Assembly: GCA_033557465.1 (NCBI GenBank)
Contig: CM066033.1
Span: 590,084,438-590,148,437 of the forward strand
DNA length: 64,000 nucleotides
Direction of reading: 5' to 3'
From: Ichthyophis bannanicus
Lineage: Eukaryota; Chordata; Amphibia; Gymnophiona; Ichthyophiidae
In this document: positions 10,613 through 21,669 of the stretch, one piece after another
Layout of the letters: every line of letters starts with the position of its first letter
Position numbering within the stretch: the first letter of the stretch is position 1
Notes under the pieces: model-generated
What the model saw: only the letters and a program-made list of their open reading frames with translations
The model's database searches: none
Told to the model about the DNA's origin: nothing
Program-made: the position numbers and the translations under genes

Positions 10613-10945
10613 GTTCTTTGTCTTTAACATAGCTGATTCAGCTACTATGGCTGTATGTTAAAGCTGTAGCTTGCTGAAGTCAGGAGTTGGATGCACTTAT
10701 ATTTAAAGTCCAACTTTTTAGGCACTGGTTGAACAGTTACTGGCATTTGCCATAAAAGAACCTGCTGTTCATATAGTAGGTCATGGACTGGAAATGCCAT
10801 TATGGCCTTTGGAGAGTCTAAAATCACTAAAAAGTAAGGAGAAGTAAAGACCAACCCTTGAAATGAGTGGAACAAGTCTTTATTAAAACCTTTACACTGT
10901 CAGTGTTTTGTCACAAAGGGCCTTCATCATGGGGTGAACATGTCC
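10613..10945 (-). repeat. short unclassified repeat with hammerhead-like core
   Basis: There is no coding signal. On the minus strand, 10895-10945 reads 'ccatgatgaaggccctttgt' followed by a GACAAAACAC segment and then an AATAAAG tail (10875-10885). This resembles a decayed CTGATGA...GAAAC hammerhead core, known from Penelope-like elements. The remaining 280 bp are not recognised. Confidence 0.35.
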
Positions 10946-10949
10946 AGAT

Positions 10950-12290
10950 TGTAGTCTACAACAATTCTTTATACGTAATGTGTTCACATTATATGGACAG
11001 ATCGACAATGCTATTTGCCAACTCAGCCAAACAATCCTGATAGCTGTCCTAAAATGGGTTCAGTCTTCAGTCAAGCATCTAATTGTTGATATAATGGCAT
11101 CCATAACTACTGTTATTATAACAAATCCATTGTATTGCTGGCCTTCCTCTTTTTTAGCTGACCTTCAACTTTGCCAAGCATGTCGTCTCTCTTCGTATCA
11201 TGTGTCCAAAGCATTAAAGTCAAAATTTTGCCATTTCAGCTTTTAAAAAAAAGCTTATGTTGGATCTCCTTTAATGCAGGCTGATCTTTTCTTTGTGCAG
11301 TCCATTATAAACAGTATCCTTTGCCAGCATCATAATTTGAAGGCATTGATTTTCTTCCCCTATTTTTTCTGTACTGTCCAATGTTTGCATTCAAATGGCA
11401 TAACAGAACATACCATAACTTGGACAAGTCAAATCTTTGCATGCAGAGATGTATCTTTGCATTTGAGAATCTGGTCTAGGTCCTTCATAGGCTGCCAGTT
11501 GCTGGATTTCTTGTCTGCTTGTCGTCTATTATTGATCCAAGCAGGTTAATGTTGTCTATTTCTTCTTCATCAAGGATGAAAATCTTCAGCTTCATGTTAA
11601 GGCGCAGGCCTATTTTAAGACTGTGTTCCTTGTTCTTGATGAGCAGATGTTTCATGGTCTTCACTTTCAGGAATTAATCTGGTATCAGCATAGTAAAGGT
11701 TGTTGATGAGTCTTCCATCAATCTTCAAACCTCTTGTCTTCATGTAGTTCTGCTTTTCTGATGTGTTCTGCATATAAATTAAACAAGAATTGGGGGGGCG
11801 GGGGGGAGTATGCAGCCTTGTCATACACCTTTGCTGATTTTAAAACATTGTTTCTCATTGCTCTGTTCAATGTAAAGGTTGTGCATAAGAACTATCAGGT
11901 GTTCTGGTATACCTATGTTTCTTAATATGACTGTGTTTTTCATGATTTACACAATCAGAGGATTTGCTGTAGTCAAACACATAGATAATTTGGTATTTTT
12001 TTCTTTTCAAGGATCCATCTCACATCTGCAATAATGTCTCCTGTTCCTTGCCCTATCCTGAATCCTGCTTGCATTTCAGGCAGCTCTTGCTCCAGGTGTG
12101 GTTGTATTCTCCACTGAATGATCTCAAGTAGAATCTTGCTGGCCTGTCAAATCAAAACAATTGTGCAATAATTTCCAGAGTCAGTCAGGATCACCTTTTT
12201 TCAGTACTGGTATGAACACAGACCTTTTCCAGTCAGTTGGCTATGATGTTCTCTTACAATACTTACAAAGCTATGTCAGGAAATTCAGAA
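10950..12290 (-). mobile_element. RTE-BovB LINE remnant
   Basis: A degraded minus-strand RTE of the BovB type. The 3' UTR (about 11050-11190) matches that of the better copy at 28940-31840 ('gtcttcagtcaag', 'attgttgatata'). Upstream lie RT scraps: a YAD-containing stretch with INNLYYADTRLIPESED near 11690, and a region near 12190-12230 matching the IPILKKGD pattern. It lacks the endonuclease. It abuts DIRS A2 gag at about 12290-12330. Confidence 0.7.
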
Positions 12291-12329
12291 GAAAAAAAAC
12301 TGTACTGTAGGGGACTGAGGGGATCACAG

Positions 12330-14122
12330 CACACAAAGTGTTCTGTACAAGCTCAGAACTTTGCATAAGTGCTAAGGTCTGGTAGATCTGCTGCATCCTG
12401 GTGATATCTTGCTATATCCAGGAGGAAACTCTGAAAAGAGGGTTCCCCAACAGTATTTTCCCTTGGACAGGTTAGATCTGAAGAACTAGCCTGAGCACCG
12501 ACAGAGCTATCCAGATACATAGGAATAGAAGATCCTGCACAGTGCAGTGTGGAATGCTTAAAGGATGGTCGCCGGTACCGGCTGTCAGGAGCAGCGACTG
12601 TCATTAGTACATTGTCCATGCCAAGTATCGACTCCAAGCTTGGCATAGAAGGGAGCGATCCTGTTGAAAAAAGCATGGTAGGAGTTGGCCACGATGCTAC
12701 TGTGGATACCGGTACCGATGCCAATACCGGTACCGATGTCGAAGTCGAGCTCGACAAAGACATCGGAGCAGTCATCGGTGACAGTTCCATCGGTACCGAG
12801 GTAACCGAAAACCTCTGCCACCGGTATCGATCGGTGTCGGTACCAAAGTGTATTGGTACCGAGTCTTCCAGACTAGAGAGCGATTCTAAACTCGGCATCG
12901 ATAAGCGAAGCATGGAAGGCACCGACCGTAAGGGTAATGGGGACATCGGTACCGTGTCTGATACCGGTGAGTGAAGGTCAGCTAGGGGCAACTCAATCGG
13001 CCTCGGGGGAACCGAGAGTTGCGGATCCGAATCATCGAAACCGAGCCTTCGGTACCGCCAAGAACCGGTAACCATGGCGAGTCGGTACCCAGTCCTCCAG
13101 ACTGGAGATCGATTCCAGACTCAGCATCGAAGGAAGTGAGGCTATCGATGCACGTCTGGAGGGTACCGACGTCGGTGGTAGTATCAGTGCTGGTACCGAT
13201 AATGAAAAGTCAGTCTGGAGTGTATCCACCGGTCCCGAAGGCACCGAGGACGCCAGATGACCATCCCTGGTGAGGAGTATTTCATCCAACACCAGTGCCG
13301 ATGTCGGGGTATCGGTACCGCTCGAAGCGGATGCCACCACCGGACACGGCTCAGGTATGTTCTGTAAGGGGTGAACCCCAGGAACAACCTGAAACCCCTT
13401 ATGTGCTTTGGAGACCGAAGACTCCCGCCGGGGTTTTGAAGCCAGTAGGCCCTCGAGGGCAAGGCCGGAGCCGTCTATATGCTGTGCATGAGACCTACCA
13501 CTCGAGGGCTGGCTAGTCTTAACAGACTGTTTGTGGGTTGCCTGATCCTGTGTAGAAGAAGAAGGGGACGGTGCCCCGAAGCTGGAGGGAAACCGTGAAT
13601 CGAGGGAACCTCGATATTGAAGACCTCTTCTCACCAAACTGTTGTCGGGACCCAAGCAGGTTAAACACCGACTTCGAGGGTCTAAAAATAAAGTTGTACC
13701 GCCACAGTTTGAACATTTCTTGAAGAAAGTGGCTGGCGGTTCCATGAAGGAAAAAGAAGAGGCCTAAAAGGCCTAAGACACTATAAAGAAAAAATATTCC
13801 TCGAAAAAGGAAGATTTTATAAGAAAAGAAAAGAAAAGAAAACACCGGCGGTACCGGTGGCATCGGGAAGACAGCCGCGACCACAAGAAAACTAAAGAAA
13901 TGAAACAAGAATTTTCTGCGGTGACAGGAGAACGTCCTGCCGGCTCCGCGGAAAAACAAAAACTGAGGAGAGGCAGTTGGGAAAGGCGGGAAGGCAGCAC
14001 GCAGGCATGGTGGGATGCTTCCAAAAGCTCTTTGATTGGACGCTGGGAAGCGTTCCCGCGCAGACTCCGTCGGTACCAACGTACCCATATGTGAAGACTC
14101 ATTCCTGCTTGTTCCTGGAGAT
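12330..14122 (-). mobile_element. DIRS copy A2, 5' end with gag
   Basis: 5' terminal repeat at about 13970-14122, leader, and most of gag on the minus strand, ending abruptly beside the BovB remnant near 12300. No RT, RNase H or YR remains. It is close to A6 and A1 in sequence. Confidence 0.8.
12353..13745 (-). pseudogene. DIRS A2 gag, truncated and frameshifted
   Basis: Starts at the ATG at 13745 with FFKKCSNCGG, then a second C-x2-C-LGPD; the His before the second Cys pair seen in other copies (T/S-H-x-W-C) is an Arg here (SRCLTC), so one putative zinc ligand is lost. The Ser/Pro/Thr-rich middle (about 12550-13340) has an extreme density of GGTACC and ACCGGT hexamers. A frame change lies near 13050. 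It ends at about 12353 within the part corresponding to the FQDFIREVAQ region of A1, so the C-terminal half is missing. Confidence 0.7.
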
Positions 14123-14180
14123 AGGAGTTTAGATGCCCAGGGGTCTGAGGGGATCTCGATGTGACAATTGAAATCACCAA

Positions 14181-14280
14181 GAATAATGGAAGAGTATCAA
14201 GAATAATGGAAGAGGATCAAAAATAATGGAAGGGGATCCAAAATAATGGAAGGGGATCCAAAATAATGGAAGGGGATCAA
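14181..14280. repeat. 20-bp minisatellite, five units
   Basis: Five head-to-tail units of the form (g/a)aataatggaagrgkatcmm start at 14181, 14201, 14221, 14241 and 14261, differing at only a few positions. It lies just outside the A2 5' terminus. Confidence 0.95.
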
Positions 14281-15261
14281 GAATTCAAGAATAAGGAGAG
14301 CCAAGAGTCAAAATCTGCAAGGAAGGAAGAAATGGGTTTGTCAAGGGGTTTAACAAAAGGAGAAGAGGAGAGTGGGGGAGAGAGGAGGCAGAATGGTGGA
14401 AACGAGAATAAGGGGGTGTAAGTGAGGGAGGAGAGGGAAGAATGTGAGGGTGAAGGCAGTAATGCTTAAGAGCAGAGGAGAATGTGGAGGAAATAGGGAT
14501 GGTAGGCAGGATGGAATTGAGAGGAAGGGATGATGGTTTGTGGAAAGGGGGAAGGAGGTTTGGAAGGAGCAGCAAAAGAAATGTAGAGTGAAAAGGGGCC
14601 ATAGGTTACAATGGAAAGAGATGGCAATAGAATGGGAGCTAATATTGTACATAGGGAACCACTAAACTGCAAAGTCACCAAATGTTAGGCTATGTAACAA
14701 GCAACTTTAGTCTGGAACAGCAGGCAGTACACAGTTCTTTAGATGCAGACAACCTGCAAACTCGCAGTGCGCTGGTGTCCCTGTTCAAATCTTTTCTGGG
14801 GATCCTGCAATCGAGCAGCCGGTCTGAGGTGGTGGCAGTGTGGAGGAGCGGGGAGGAGCTACCTCTCTGCTCTATTCAGCCTCCTCCAATCAGCCAATGG
14901 GCAGTTACAACGGCGTCAGAGCACGCCTCCACGTCCCTCATGGTGTCCCAAGTGGCGTGCTAAGTGGCATGCCCCTTGGCCGTGTCCCTTAGCCAGGGCC
15001 TGCCTGGACTCACCAAGAGCAGTTATGGGAGAGCTAACAGGAATGACATCAGCAAGTGAGCAGAGCTATCAGCGATTCTTCCCCTGCTCCCCCAACACTG
15101 TAGCCTCACACCAGGCAGTACAGGGACGCTGGCAAAGGGCAGGGCTAGCTAGAAAGAGTCCACAAAGATGGTGACAGCAGTAAAGACAGCACAGTTCTCC
15201 TTTACCTTTTTCTCTCTCCTGTCTGCTTGGGCTTACCAATAGCAATTATGGGCAGGCTAAC
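14281..15261. other. no gene seen
   Basis: 14285-14650 is GA-rich on the plus strand, which produces long but low-complexity frames. 14680-15230 is mixed sequence with no recognised motif; two segments near 15000-15060 and 15222-15275 resemble each other ('ctcaccaagagcagttatgg' and 'cttaccaatagcaattatgg'), so part may be an internal duplication. Confidence 0.5.
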
Positions 15262-16146
15262 ACTGAATAATTCCTTGTCATCTCGCTCGTTATTCCTATT
15301 TCCAGGTCATTTATGAATGTGTTAAAAAGCAGTGGGCCCAGCACAGATCCCTGTGGTACTCCACTATTCATCTTTCTCAAAAGTCATGGAGGCAGTGTAG
15401 TATTGTGGATAAGAAACTGGTTAAAAGATAGAACGCAGAGTAGGGCCAAATGGCTAATTTTCTCAATAATTAGCCATTTGGCCCTACTCTGCGTTCTATC
15501 TTTTAACCAGTTTCTTATCCACAATACTACACTGCCTCCATGACTTTTGAATTTGGCAAAGAGTCTCTCATGAGGGACCTTGTCAAAGGCTTTCTGAAAA
15601 GCCAGATACATTATAATCAACTGGCTCACCTTTGCTGCCTGTTTATTCCCACCTTCAAAAAAACATGACCGATTAGTAAGACAAGACTTTCCTTGGCTAA
15701 ATCCATGTTGTTTTTTCCCATTAAACCATGACTATCTACATGTTCCGTAATTTTATTCTTTATAATGGTTTCTACCATTTTGTCTGGTACTGACGTCCGG
15801 CTCACTGGTCTGTAGTTTCCCGGATCACCCCTAGAACCCTGTTTAAAAATTAGAGTTACATTGGCATCGCTCCAATCCTCAGGTATTACAGATGATTTTA
15901 ATGATAGTTCACAGATTACTAAGAGTAGGTCTGCAATCTAATATTTCAGTTCTTTCAAAACCCTTGGATATATAGCATCAGTTCCAGGTGAACTGCTACT
16001 CTTTAGTTTATCAAACAGTTGTAATACATCCTCCCGGTTTATTAATATTTCTTTCAATTCTTCCACTACATCACCTTTATAATACCATTTCAGGCACCGG
16101 TAACTTTCCTACATTATCTTCAGTAAAAACCGAAGCAAAGAATTTC
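15262..16146 (-). mobile_element. CR1 LINE internal fragment
   Basis: Minus-strand CR1 running from the end of the endonuclease-RT linker (KFFASVFTEDN near 16140) into the RT palm (near 15300), without a 5' or 3' end. It aligns with 3780-4530 of the copy at 2757-5790 but is more diverged and frameshifted. The RT part is interrupted by the palindrome at 15377-15550. It adjoins DIRS A3a at 16147. Confidence 0.8.
15377..15550. repeat. nearly perfect 174-bp palindrome inside CR1
   Basis: The arms 15377-15459 and 15468-15550 are exact reverse complements over 83 bp, separated by 8 bp. The right arm is normal CR1 RT sequence; the left arm is an inverted copy placed where about 8 bp of CR1 sequence would be expected. 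Confidence 0.95.
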
Positions 16147-16755
16147 CTAATGCCCACCACAACTACTCTAGCCACAGACTCAAAGCCGCCATAGGCCACA
16201 TAAGTGATGAGTTCAGAGCAGGTCAGGACCTGAATCCACTGAAGAGGCTCCACTGCCAGCCCAGCCAAGAACCCAGAGAACTCCTTTGCCATGTCTCGTA
16301 AGTACATGCCCACATATAGCTGGTAAGCCTGTATCCAGCCAACGAGCATCGAGCCCTGGTAGCACTTTCTGACCAAAGCATCCATGGAGTGGGCCTCCCT
16401 GTTGGGGGCACCAATGAGTGTCTTTTGGCTTATAATCCTATGCATGCTGACTACCACCATGGAATTATGAGGCGGCTGTGCTTTTTGGAACCCGGGGCTC
16501 CGGCGGATTCTTTAGAAGGAAACAGCTGCCTGCTCACAATCGGCACCGAGGCCAGGGTCTCCAATATATGGAAGAAAAGCTGTTCCAGGATGGGGGAATT
16601 GGCGCCGTGTCTCCTTCAAAGGGGTCTCGTACTAGAGGATCTCAAGGTCCTCTGCCCGAGGTTCCTCCTCGGACTCCGTGGTGAAGGCCAAGGCCTTTGT
16701 CATGTCGCAGACAAATTCCAGAAAGGAGAGGTCACAGGAACTGCCAATGTCCAAG
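16147..16755 (-). pseudogene. DIRS A3a gag C-terminal fragment
   Basis: Minus-strand DIRS gag sequence: FLEFVCDMTKALAF and EEEPRAEDLEIL near 16640-16730, then NREAHSMDALVRKCYQGSMLVG and YQLYVGMYLRDMAKEFSGFLAGL to about 16230, close to the same region in A4. It is broken by frameshifts, cut by CR1 at 16147, and joined head-to-head with plus-strand DIRS sequence near 16755. Confidence 0.75.
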
Positions 16756-18370
16756 CACAAGTCTTCATTGAAGGAGAAACCCTCCAGAGGCAGATCTCCT
16801 TTCAACCATCGAGATCCCTCAGGCATTGCCCTGGAGGAGGATCAGCCTGCCAAACAGCTTCGGTGGAAGGTTCTGTCCTCCAAAGCCATTGAGGGGTCCC
16901 AGGATGCTCCCAAGGCTTCAACCTCCAGAAAGCTACTGATGGGATGCTACGGGACAGTGGCGCAAGTACTCGTCACCAATACCCAAGCATCAGCAACATT
17001 GATGGACCAGCACATACTGGCCATCGAGAGGAGCATGGCAGTTCTCCTGGCAGTTTCAATACCTATAAAACCGTTGGTGGCAGGCACCACCCAGTCAGTA
17101 CCGGTACAGACAGACACCGGTGGCAGGCATGCCCATGCAGATGGCATCAACATCGCTGCCACCCATGCCCTCTATTGAGTCAATCACTGATACCGATACC
17201 CAGGCAGCTTACCAAGGCCGATACCTGGGAGCACTGGAAGCGGCATTGAGCTTCGGCTGAGCACCATGCCCATTGAAACTTTGAGTCCTCTGATTCCAAT
17301 TCCAATGTATCGGATGCAGAGTCACTCGATTCCCGGAAGCCCTGGGACCTTCCCTCGGAGCCTTCCCTGCCACAACAGTGATGCATGTCGCATCCGGAAG
17401 ACATGTTCTTTCAGGAATTAATTTGAGACCCAGCTCTCTCTATCAACGTAACATCGGAAAAGAGGCCAAGGGTGGACTAATTGGATATCCTCCAATATCC
17501 TACAGCACCAAAGGAGGCAGTCACTCTGTTGGTGCACTGCATCGTACATGATCTTATGCTCCGTATGTGGGAAGATTCTTCTTACAGTCTCACCTTACAG
17601 TCGTTGACATGATATCATGTACCGGGTACCAGAGTGTCCAGGCTTCCAAAAGCCGCCTCCACACCACGCCATGGTTGTTGAATTGGCGATGCGCCAAATC
17701 AAAAGCTTGAAGACTCACTTCTCAAATCTCCAGGTAGGAAAAAGAGGACTCTCAATGCCTTTGGGCGGCGATTTTTCGAGGCAACCATGCTCTTGGCCAG
17801 AATTAACTCCTATATTCTCTACATGGGAATGTTCCTCGAGGAGGTATCCAGGGATCTCAAGGGTTTTGATCCCTACTCCCAGATGACAAGAGGGCAGACT
17901 ATCTTGCTCTAGTCAAGCATAGTCAAAATATACCCAAATTTGTTAATAGGGCCACCTTCGATGCCTTTGAATGTACAAGCAGGGCTACAGCCATATGCAT
18001 CGGGGCCTGTAGAATTACATGGCTTCAGGCCTCAGATCTTGAACAGTGGGTTCAAGATAAGAAGAGCAGCATACCCTGTGCACAGGGGAGCACCTCTTTG
18101 GCAAAGACTGGCAAAATAAGGCCTCTCAATTCGAGTCAGAGAACACTGCTCTAAAAAGACTGTCCAGAGTCACAGCTGACCCAGCTAGGAAGAAGATATC
18201 TGTAAAGAAGTCTTTCTACAATAAGAAGTTTTTCTCTTCTTATCCATCTGCTTCTCAGTGCCAGGGTCAGGTCCCACAAAAGAGGCAGCAGCCTTCTAAG
18301 CAACAGAAGAAGTCATAGGTGATTAAATCTCAACCAACTCAGCAGCCACAGTCTGCGCCTGGTTTTTGAC
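16756..18370 (+). pseudogene. DIRS A3b gag, degraded
   Basis: Begins within the Ser/Pro-rich middle (GRSPFNHRDPSGIALEE, matching A1 GRSPSKHRDASGVALEG), passes through the MYRVPECPGFQK region (17617), ARINSYILYMGMFLEEV (in another frame, about 17800) and a basic Gln/Lys C-terminus near 18200-18366. Several frameshifts. The N-terminal Cys/His module is missing because of the inversion junction. Confidence 0.7.
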
Positions 18371-18559
18371 TCTTTCCTAGAGAACATTGCCACCCTGCCT
18401 CTGGATGAACCCCACCCCCTCCACATAGCAGGCAGACTGTCACTATGCCCACAGATGGCACCTCATCACCTCAGAGCAGGGGACACTAACCATCTATAAA
18501 CTCTGCCCCCTTCACTTTCACAGGGGAATATCAAACACAACCCCCACTCACTGCTCTCC

Positions 18560-18760
18560 TACAGGACAAGGTGTCCTCTATTTGTCTCAGGGTGCCATAG
18601 AAGTCGTCCCACACATCCCAACAGGGAATGGGCGCCTACTCTCCATACTTTATTCGCACTAGCGTCCCAGACATTCCTACGAGACCGTCTGAAAGCCCGA
18701 GAGATGCTGCAGCTCCTTGGGCACAAGACCTCTACAGTACATGTCGTTCCATTTGCCCGA
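18560..18760 (+). pseudogene. DIRS A3b RT remnant with catalytic core missing
   Basis: The N-terminal RT word (GAYSPYF, equal to GFYSPYF in A1) is joined directly to the C-terminal words (DREMLQLLGH pattern, STVHVVPFARLYMR in another frame). Everything in between, including the YLDD block, is absent; compared with A1 about 480 bp or more are lost. Confidence 0.7.
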
Positions 18761-18912
18761 TTATATATGCGGCTAGCCCAGTAGACTCTGGCCTCCCAGT
18801 GGAACCAGGCCTCTGATCATCTCCAGGACAGGATCCAAGTCACTGCCCATCTAACCACATCCCTTCAATGGTGGTGTATTCCAGAAAACCTGCTCGTAGG
18901 GTCACCTTTTAG

Positions 18913-19272
18913 ATGCTTCCACTTCAATGCACCCCGACAATGGATGCCTCCAAACTGGGTTGGGGGCTCACCTCAGCAACCTTTACTACACAGGGTCTCT
19001 GGACAACACAAGAGTTGCAACTCCAGATCAATGTACTGGAATTTCGAGCTCTCTCGAATGCTCTCAGAGTGTTTCAACACCAACTCAGGACACAAGAGGT
19101 CCAAGTCAGGACGGATAATCAGGTTGCCATGTTATATGTGAACAAGCAGGGAGGAAAAGGCTCATGGGCCCTCTGCAAGGAGTCTCTATACCTGTGGTCC
19201 TTTACCATTGCTCAACAAATACACCTCCAAGCGGTGTACCTCCCGAGGGAGTCCAATGTCTTGGCAAACTGA
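18913..19272 (+). pseudogene. DIRS A3b RNase H
   Basis: An RNase H fold pattern is open for 119 codons: MDASKLGWG (first Asp), INVLEFRALSNALRVF (Glu), VRTDNQVAMLYVNKQGG (second Asp). The last conserved Asp region (ADRLSR in A1) reads LAN followed by a stop, so the domain end is damaged. It would degrade the RNA strand during DNA synthesis. This is the best preserved part of A3b. Confidence 0.78.
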
Positions 19273-19984
19273 GTCACATCCTTCTCACCCATGAATGGTC
19301 TCTGCATCAGAACACAACGTCCTACATCTTCCAGATCTGGGGAATCCCAGACATAGATCTGTTCACAACTCCACAAAATGCCAAGTTTCCTCGCTTCTGC
19401 ACGAGAATTCCGAATCCACCAACCAACCAGTGGATGCCTAACACCTAAACTGGGGTCAGGGTCTCCTTTATGCCTTCCCTCCTATACCCCACAGTCCAAT
19501 GATGCTTTTCAAGCTATAGTCTATAAAGGGCTCCATGATACTCATTGCCCCCAACTGGCCAAGGAAACTGTGGTTTCCTCTGCTACTACATCTGACTCGG
19601 ATTCAACCTCTGCAATTGGGATCTGCACCCAATCTCCTCTTCCAGGACGATGGCTCACTACTCCATTCCAATCCACAGTCTCTCCATCTCAAAGCTTGGC
19701 TGCTGAGAGCCTAGCTTTCCAGGGCCATGAACTTACCCAAGAGATTAAGAAGATTCTTTTGGCTTCTAGGAAGCCCTCCACCAGATGTTAATAAGCTTTC
19801 AAGTAGCAAAGATTTTCTGTCTGGTGCTCTCAGAAGGATCTCAATCCCATTTTGGCTCCACTGCGGTCAATTCTCAAATATCTCCTCCACCTGTCATAGA
19901 CCGGTCTGAAGACCAACTCTGTGAGTCCACCTCCATGCAATTGCAGCCTCTCACCTCCTACTGGATGGCCAGCCAATCTCCTCT

Positions 19985-20775
19985 CAATTGCTAGTGGCCT
20001 GTTTCATGAGAGGTCTTCTCCTGTCCAAACCGCCCATTATGCCATCTCCGATAGCTTGGGACCCGAACATCATTCCAACACAGCTTCTCAAGCCACCCTT
20101 TGACCCATTGGCCAGAGTCTCACTAAAGTTCCTGTCTGGGAAGGTAATCTTCCCAATTGCTCTCATGTTAGCTAGATGCAGTAGTGAGCTTCAGGATTAA
20201 GTGGTGGATCCACCCTATAACCGGTTCCTCCACGACAAGGTCATTTTTAGGACTCACCCACACTGTACGCCAAAGGTGGTCTCTTCTTTTCTTTAAGCCA
20301 GTCAATTTTCCTTGCAGAATTCTTTCCCAAACTGCATGTGTCTCAAGCAGAAGCAACCCTGCACACCCTTGATTGAAAGCGTGCGTTGATTTTCTATTTC
20401 CAAAGGACTAGAGAGAACTGCAAAGCCTTGCATCTATTCATCTCCTTTGATCCCAGTCACCTAGGTCTCCCTGTATCTAAACACACACTCTCCAGATGGA
20501 TAGCAGACTGCATCTCATTTGCCTATGACAAAAGGACTCTCCCAGGAAGGGCATGTCAGACCTCACAACATTCGCGCCATGGCAATCTCAATAGCAAACC
20601 TACGCTCAGCTGCCATTTATAAGATATGCAAAGTAGCAACTTGGTTTTCTGTCCATACCTTTGCTGCCCATTATTGTCTAGACAAGGACTCCCATTGGGA
20701 TGCCATATTTGGGCAGGATGTACTCCAGCACCTCTTTCAGAGGCAACTCCTACCCTCCGATCATGGACTCTGATG
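19985..20775 (+). pseudogene. DIRS A3b tyrosine recombinase, frameshifted
   Basis: Matches the DIRS YR C-terminal catalytic domain, the enzyme thought to integrate the circular DNA. ACFMRGLLLSKPP and FLSGKVIFPIALMLARCSSELQ come first; the usual ARRVSELQ box with catalytic Arg reads ARCSSELQ. Later VRPHNIRAMAIS gives the H-x2-R motif and HTFAAHYCLD the nucleophile Tyr (about 20655-20685). At least two frameshifts separate these blocks. Confidence 0.75.
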
Positions 20776-20879
20776 ATACCAAAAATCCATGTGAGATCAT
20801 GACCTTATCAGGCCTATTCAGAGGTGAACCTCCACCGGTTCTGAGGTGACTTCATCTGGCATCTGAGAGCTAGGGAGTC

Positions 20880-21227
20880 CCATATGTGAAGATTATATTC
20901 CTGCTTGTTCCTGGAGATAGCGCAGTTACTCACTAACAGGTGATCTCCGGGAACAGAATGAATTTCGTCTTTACAACCCGCCCTCCTCCACTAGCAGTTG
21001 CAGGGTTTCTTTTTCTCTTCTTTCTCAGCAACAAACTCAACTGAGGAGAGAGAGTTAGGAAAGCAGGAAGGCAGTCATGCAGGCATACTAGAGAGCTTCC
21101 AAAGGCTTTACAATTGGATGCTTGGGAGCTTTCCCGCACAGGATCTGCTGGTACAGACGTCACCCATAAGTGAAAACTAAATTCCTGCTGTTCACAGAGA
21201 TCACTTGTTACAGATTAAAGTAACTCC
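20880..21227 (+). repeat. DIRS A3b ICR and 3' terminal repeat
   Basis: 20880-20960 joins two end-like sequences ('gcttgttcctggagat' and 'acaggtgatctccggga'), as expected of an internal complementary region. 21030-21227 is the 3' terminal repeat, ending near 'gatcacttgttacag'. Confidence 0.65.
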
Positions 21228-21400
21228 ACTTTTTCTACTTTTGCTGTCTAATCAGTTTATTTTTCAAAATTGATTGGCCTTGATTAATACCCCCCCCCCC
21301 ATGCCTTTGATTAGGGTTGTACCTGTCACCGAGTGTAGATTACCCCTTTCCCTAAGCATTCACAGTTAAAGTGCTACCACTGCTTTCCTCTTGACAGAAA
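21228..21400. other. spacer between two DIRS copies
   Basis: No gene or known repeat. It holds a C run at about 21291-21300. Confidence 0.5.
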
Positions 21401-21597
21401 AGCGAAGTTACTCACCTGTAACAGGTGTTCTCCGGAGACAGCAGGAATCAGTCCTCACATATGGATGACATCGGCACCAATAGAGCCCTCACGGAAGCAT
21501 CCCCCCACCTTTCAAGGAAAGGCTTTGGGAGATGCCACTACGCATGTACAGTTCCCTTCCCGCTCAAGGGTGCCATCTTGCTCAGTTAGATGACATA
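21401..21597 (-). repeat. DIRS A4 3' terminal inverted repeat
   Basis: Reverse complement of 28648-28807 over most of its length ('ggatgcttccgtgagggctc', 'ggcatctcccaaagcc'). It extends further outward by 'agcgaagttactcacctgta', which the 5' end lacks. It contains CACCTGTAACAGGTG at 21413-21427. Confidence 0.88.
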
Positions 21598-21669
21598 GCT
21601 AGAAGACAACAAAAATAAAAGATGGTAAAGGAGCAACTCCAAGGGGAGGAGGGAGGGTTGTGAGGACTG

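Larger units (their letters stand above)
16756..21227 (+). mobile_element. DIRS copy A3b, RT core deleted
   Basis: Plus-strand DIRS from inside gag to the 3' terminal repeat. Order: gag (about 16756-18370), a short joined RT remnant (18560-18760), RNase H (18913-19272), YR (about 19985-20775), ICR (about 20880-20960), 3' terminal repeat (to about 21227). The 5' end is replaced by the inverted A3a fragment. It is old, with many small indels. Confidence 0.8.

Noticed and set aside
15313..15629. Identical short frames on both strands
   Set aside because: Produced by the 83-bp palindrome; not duplicated genes.
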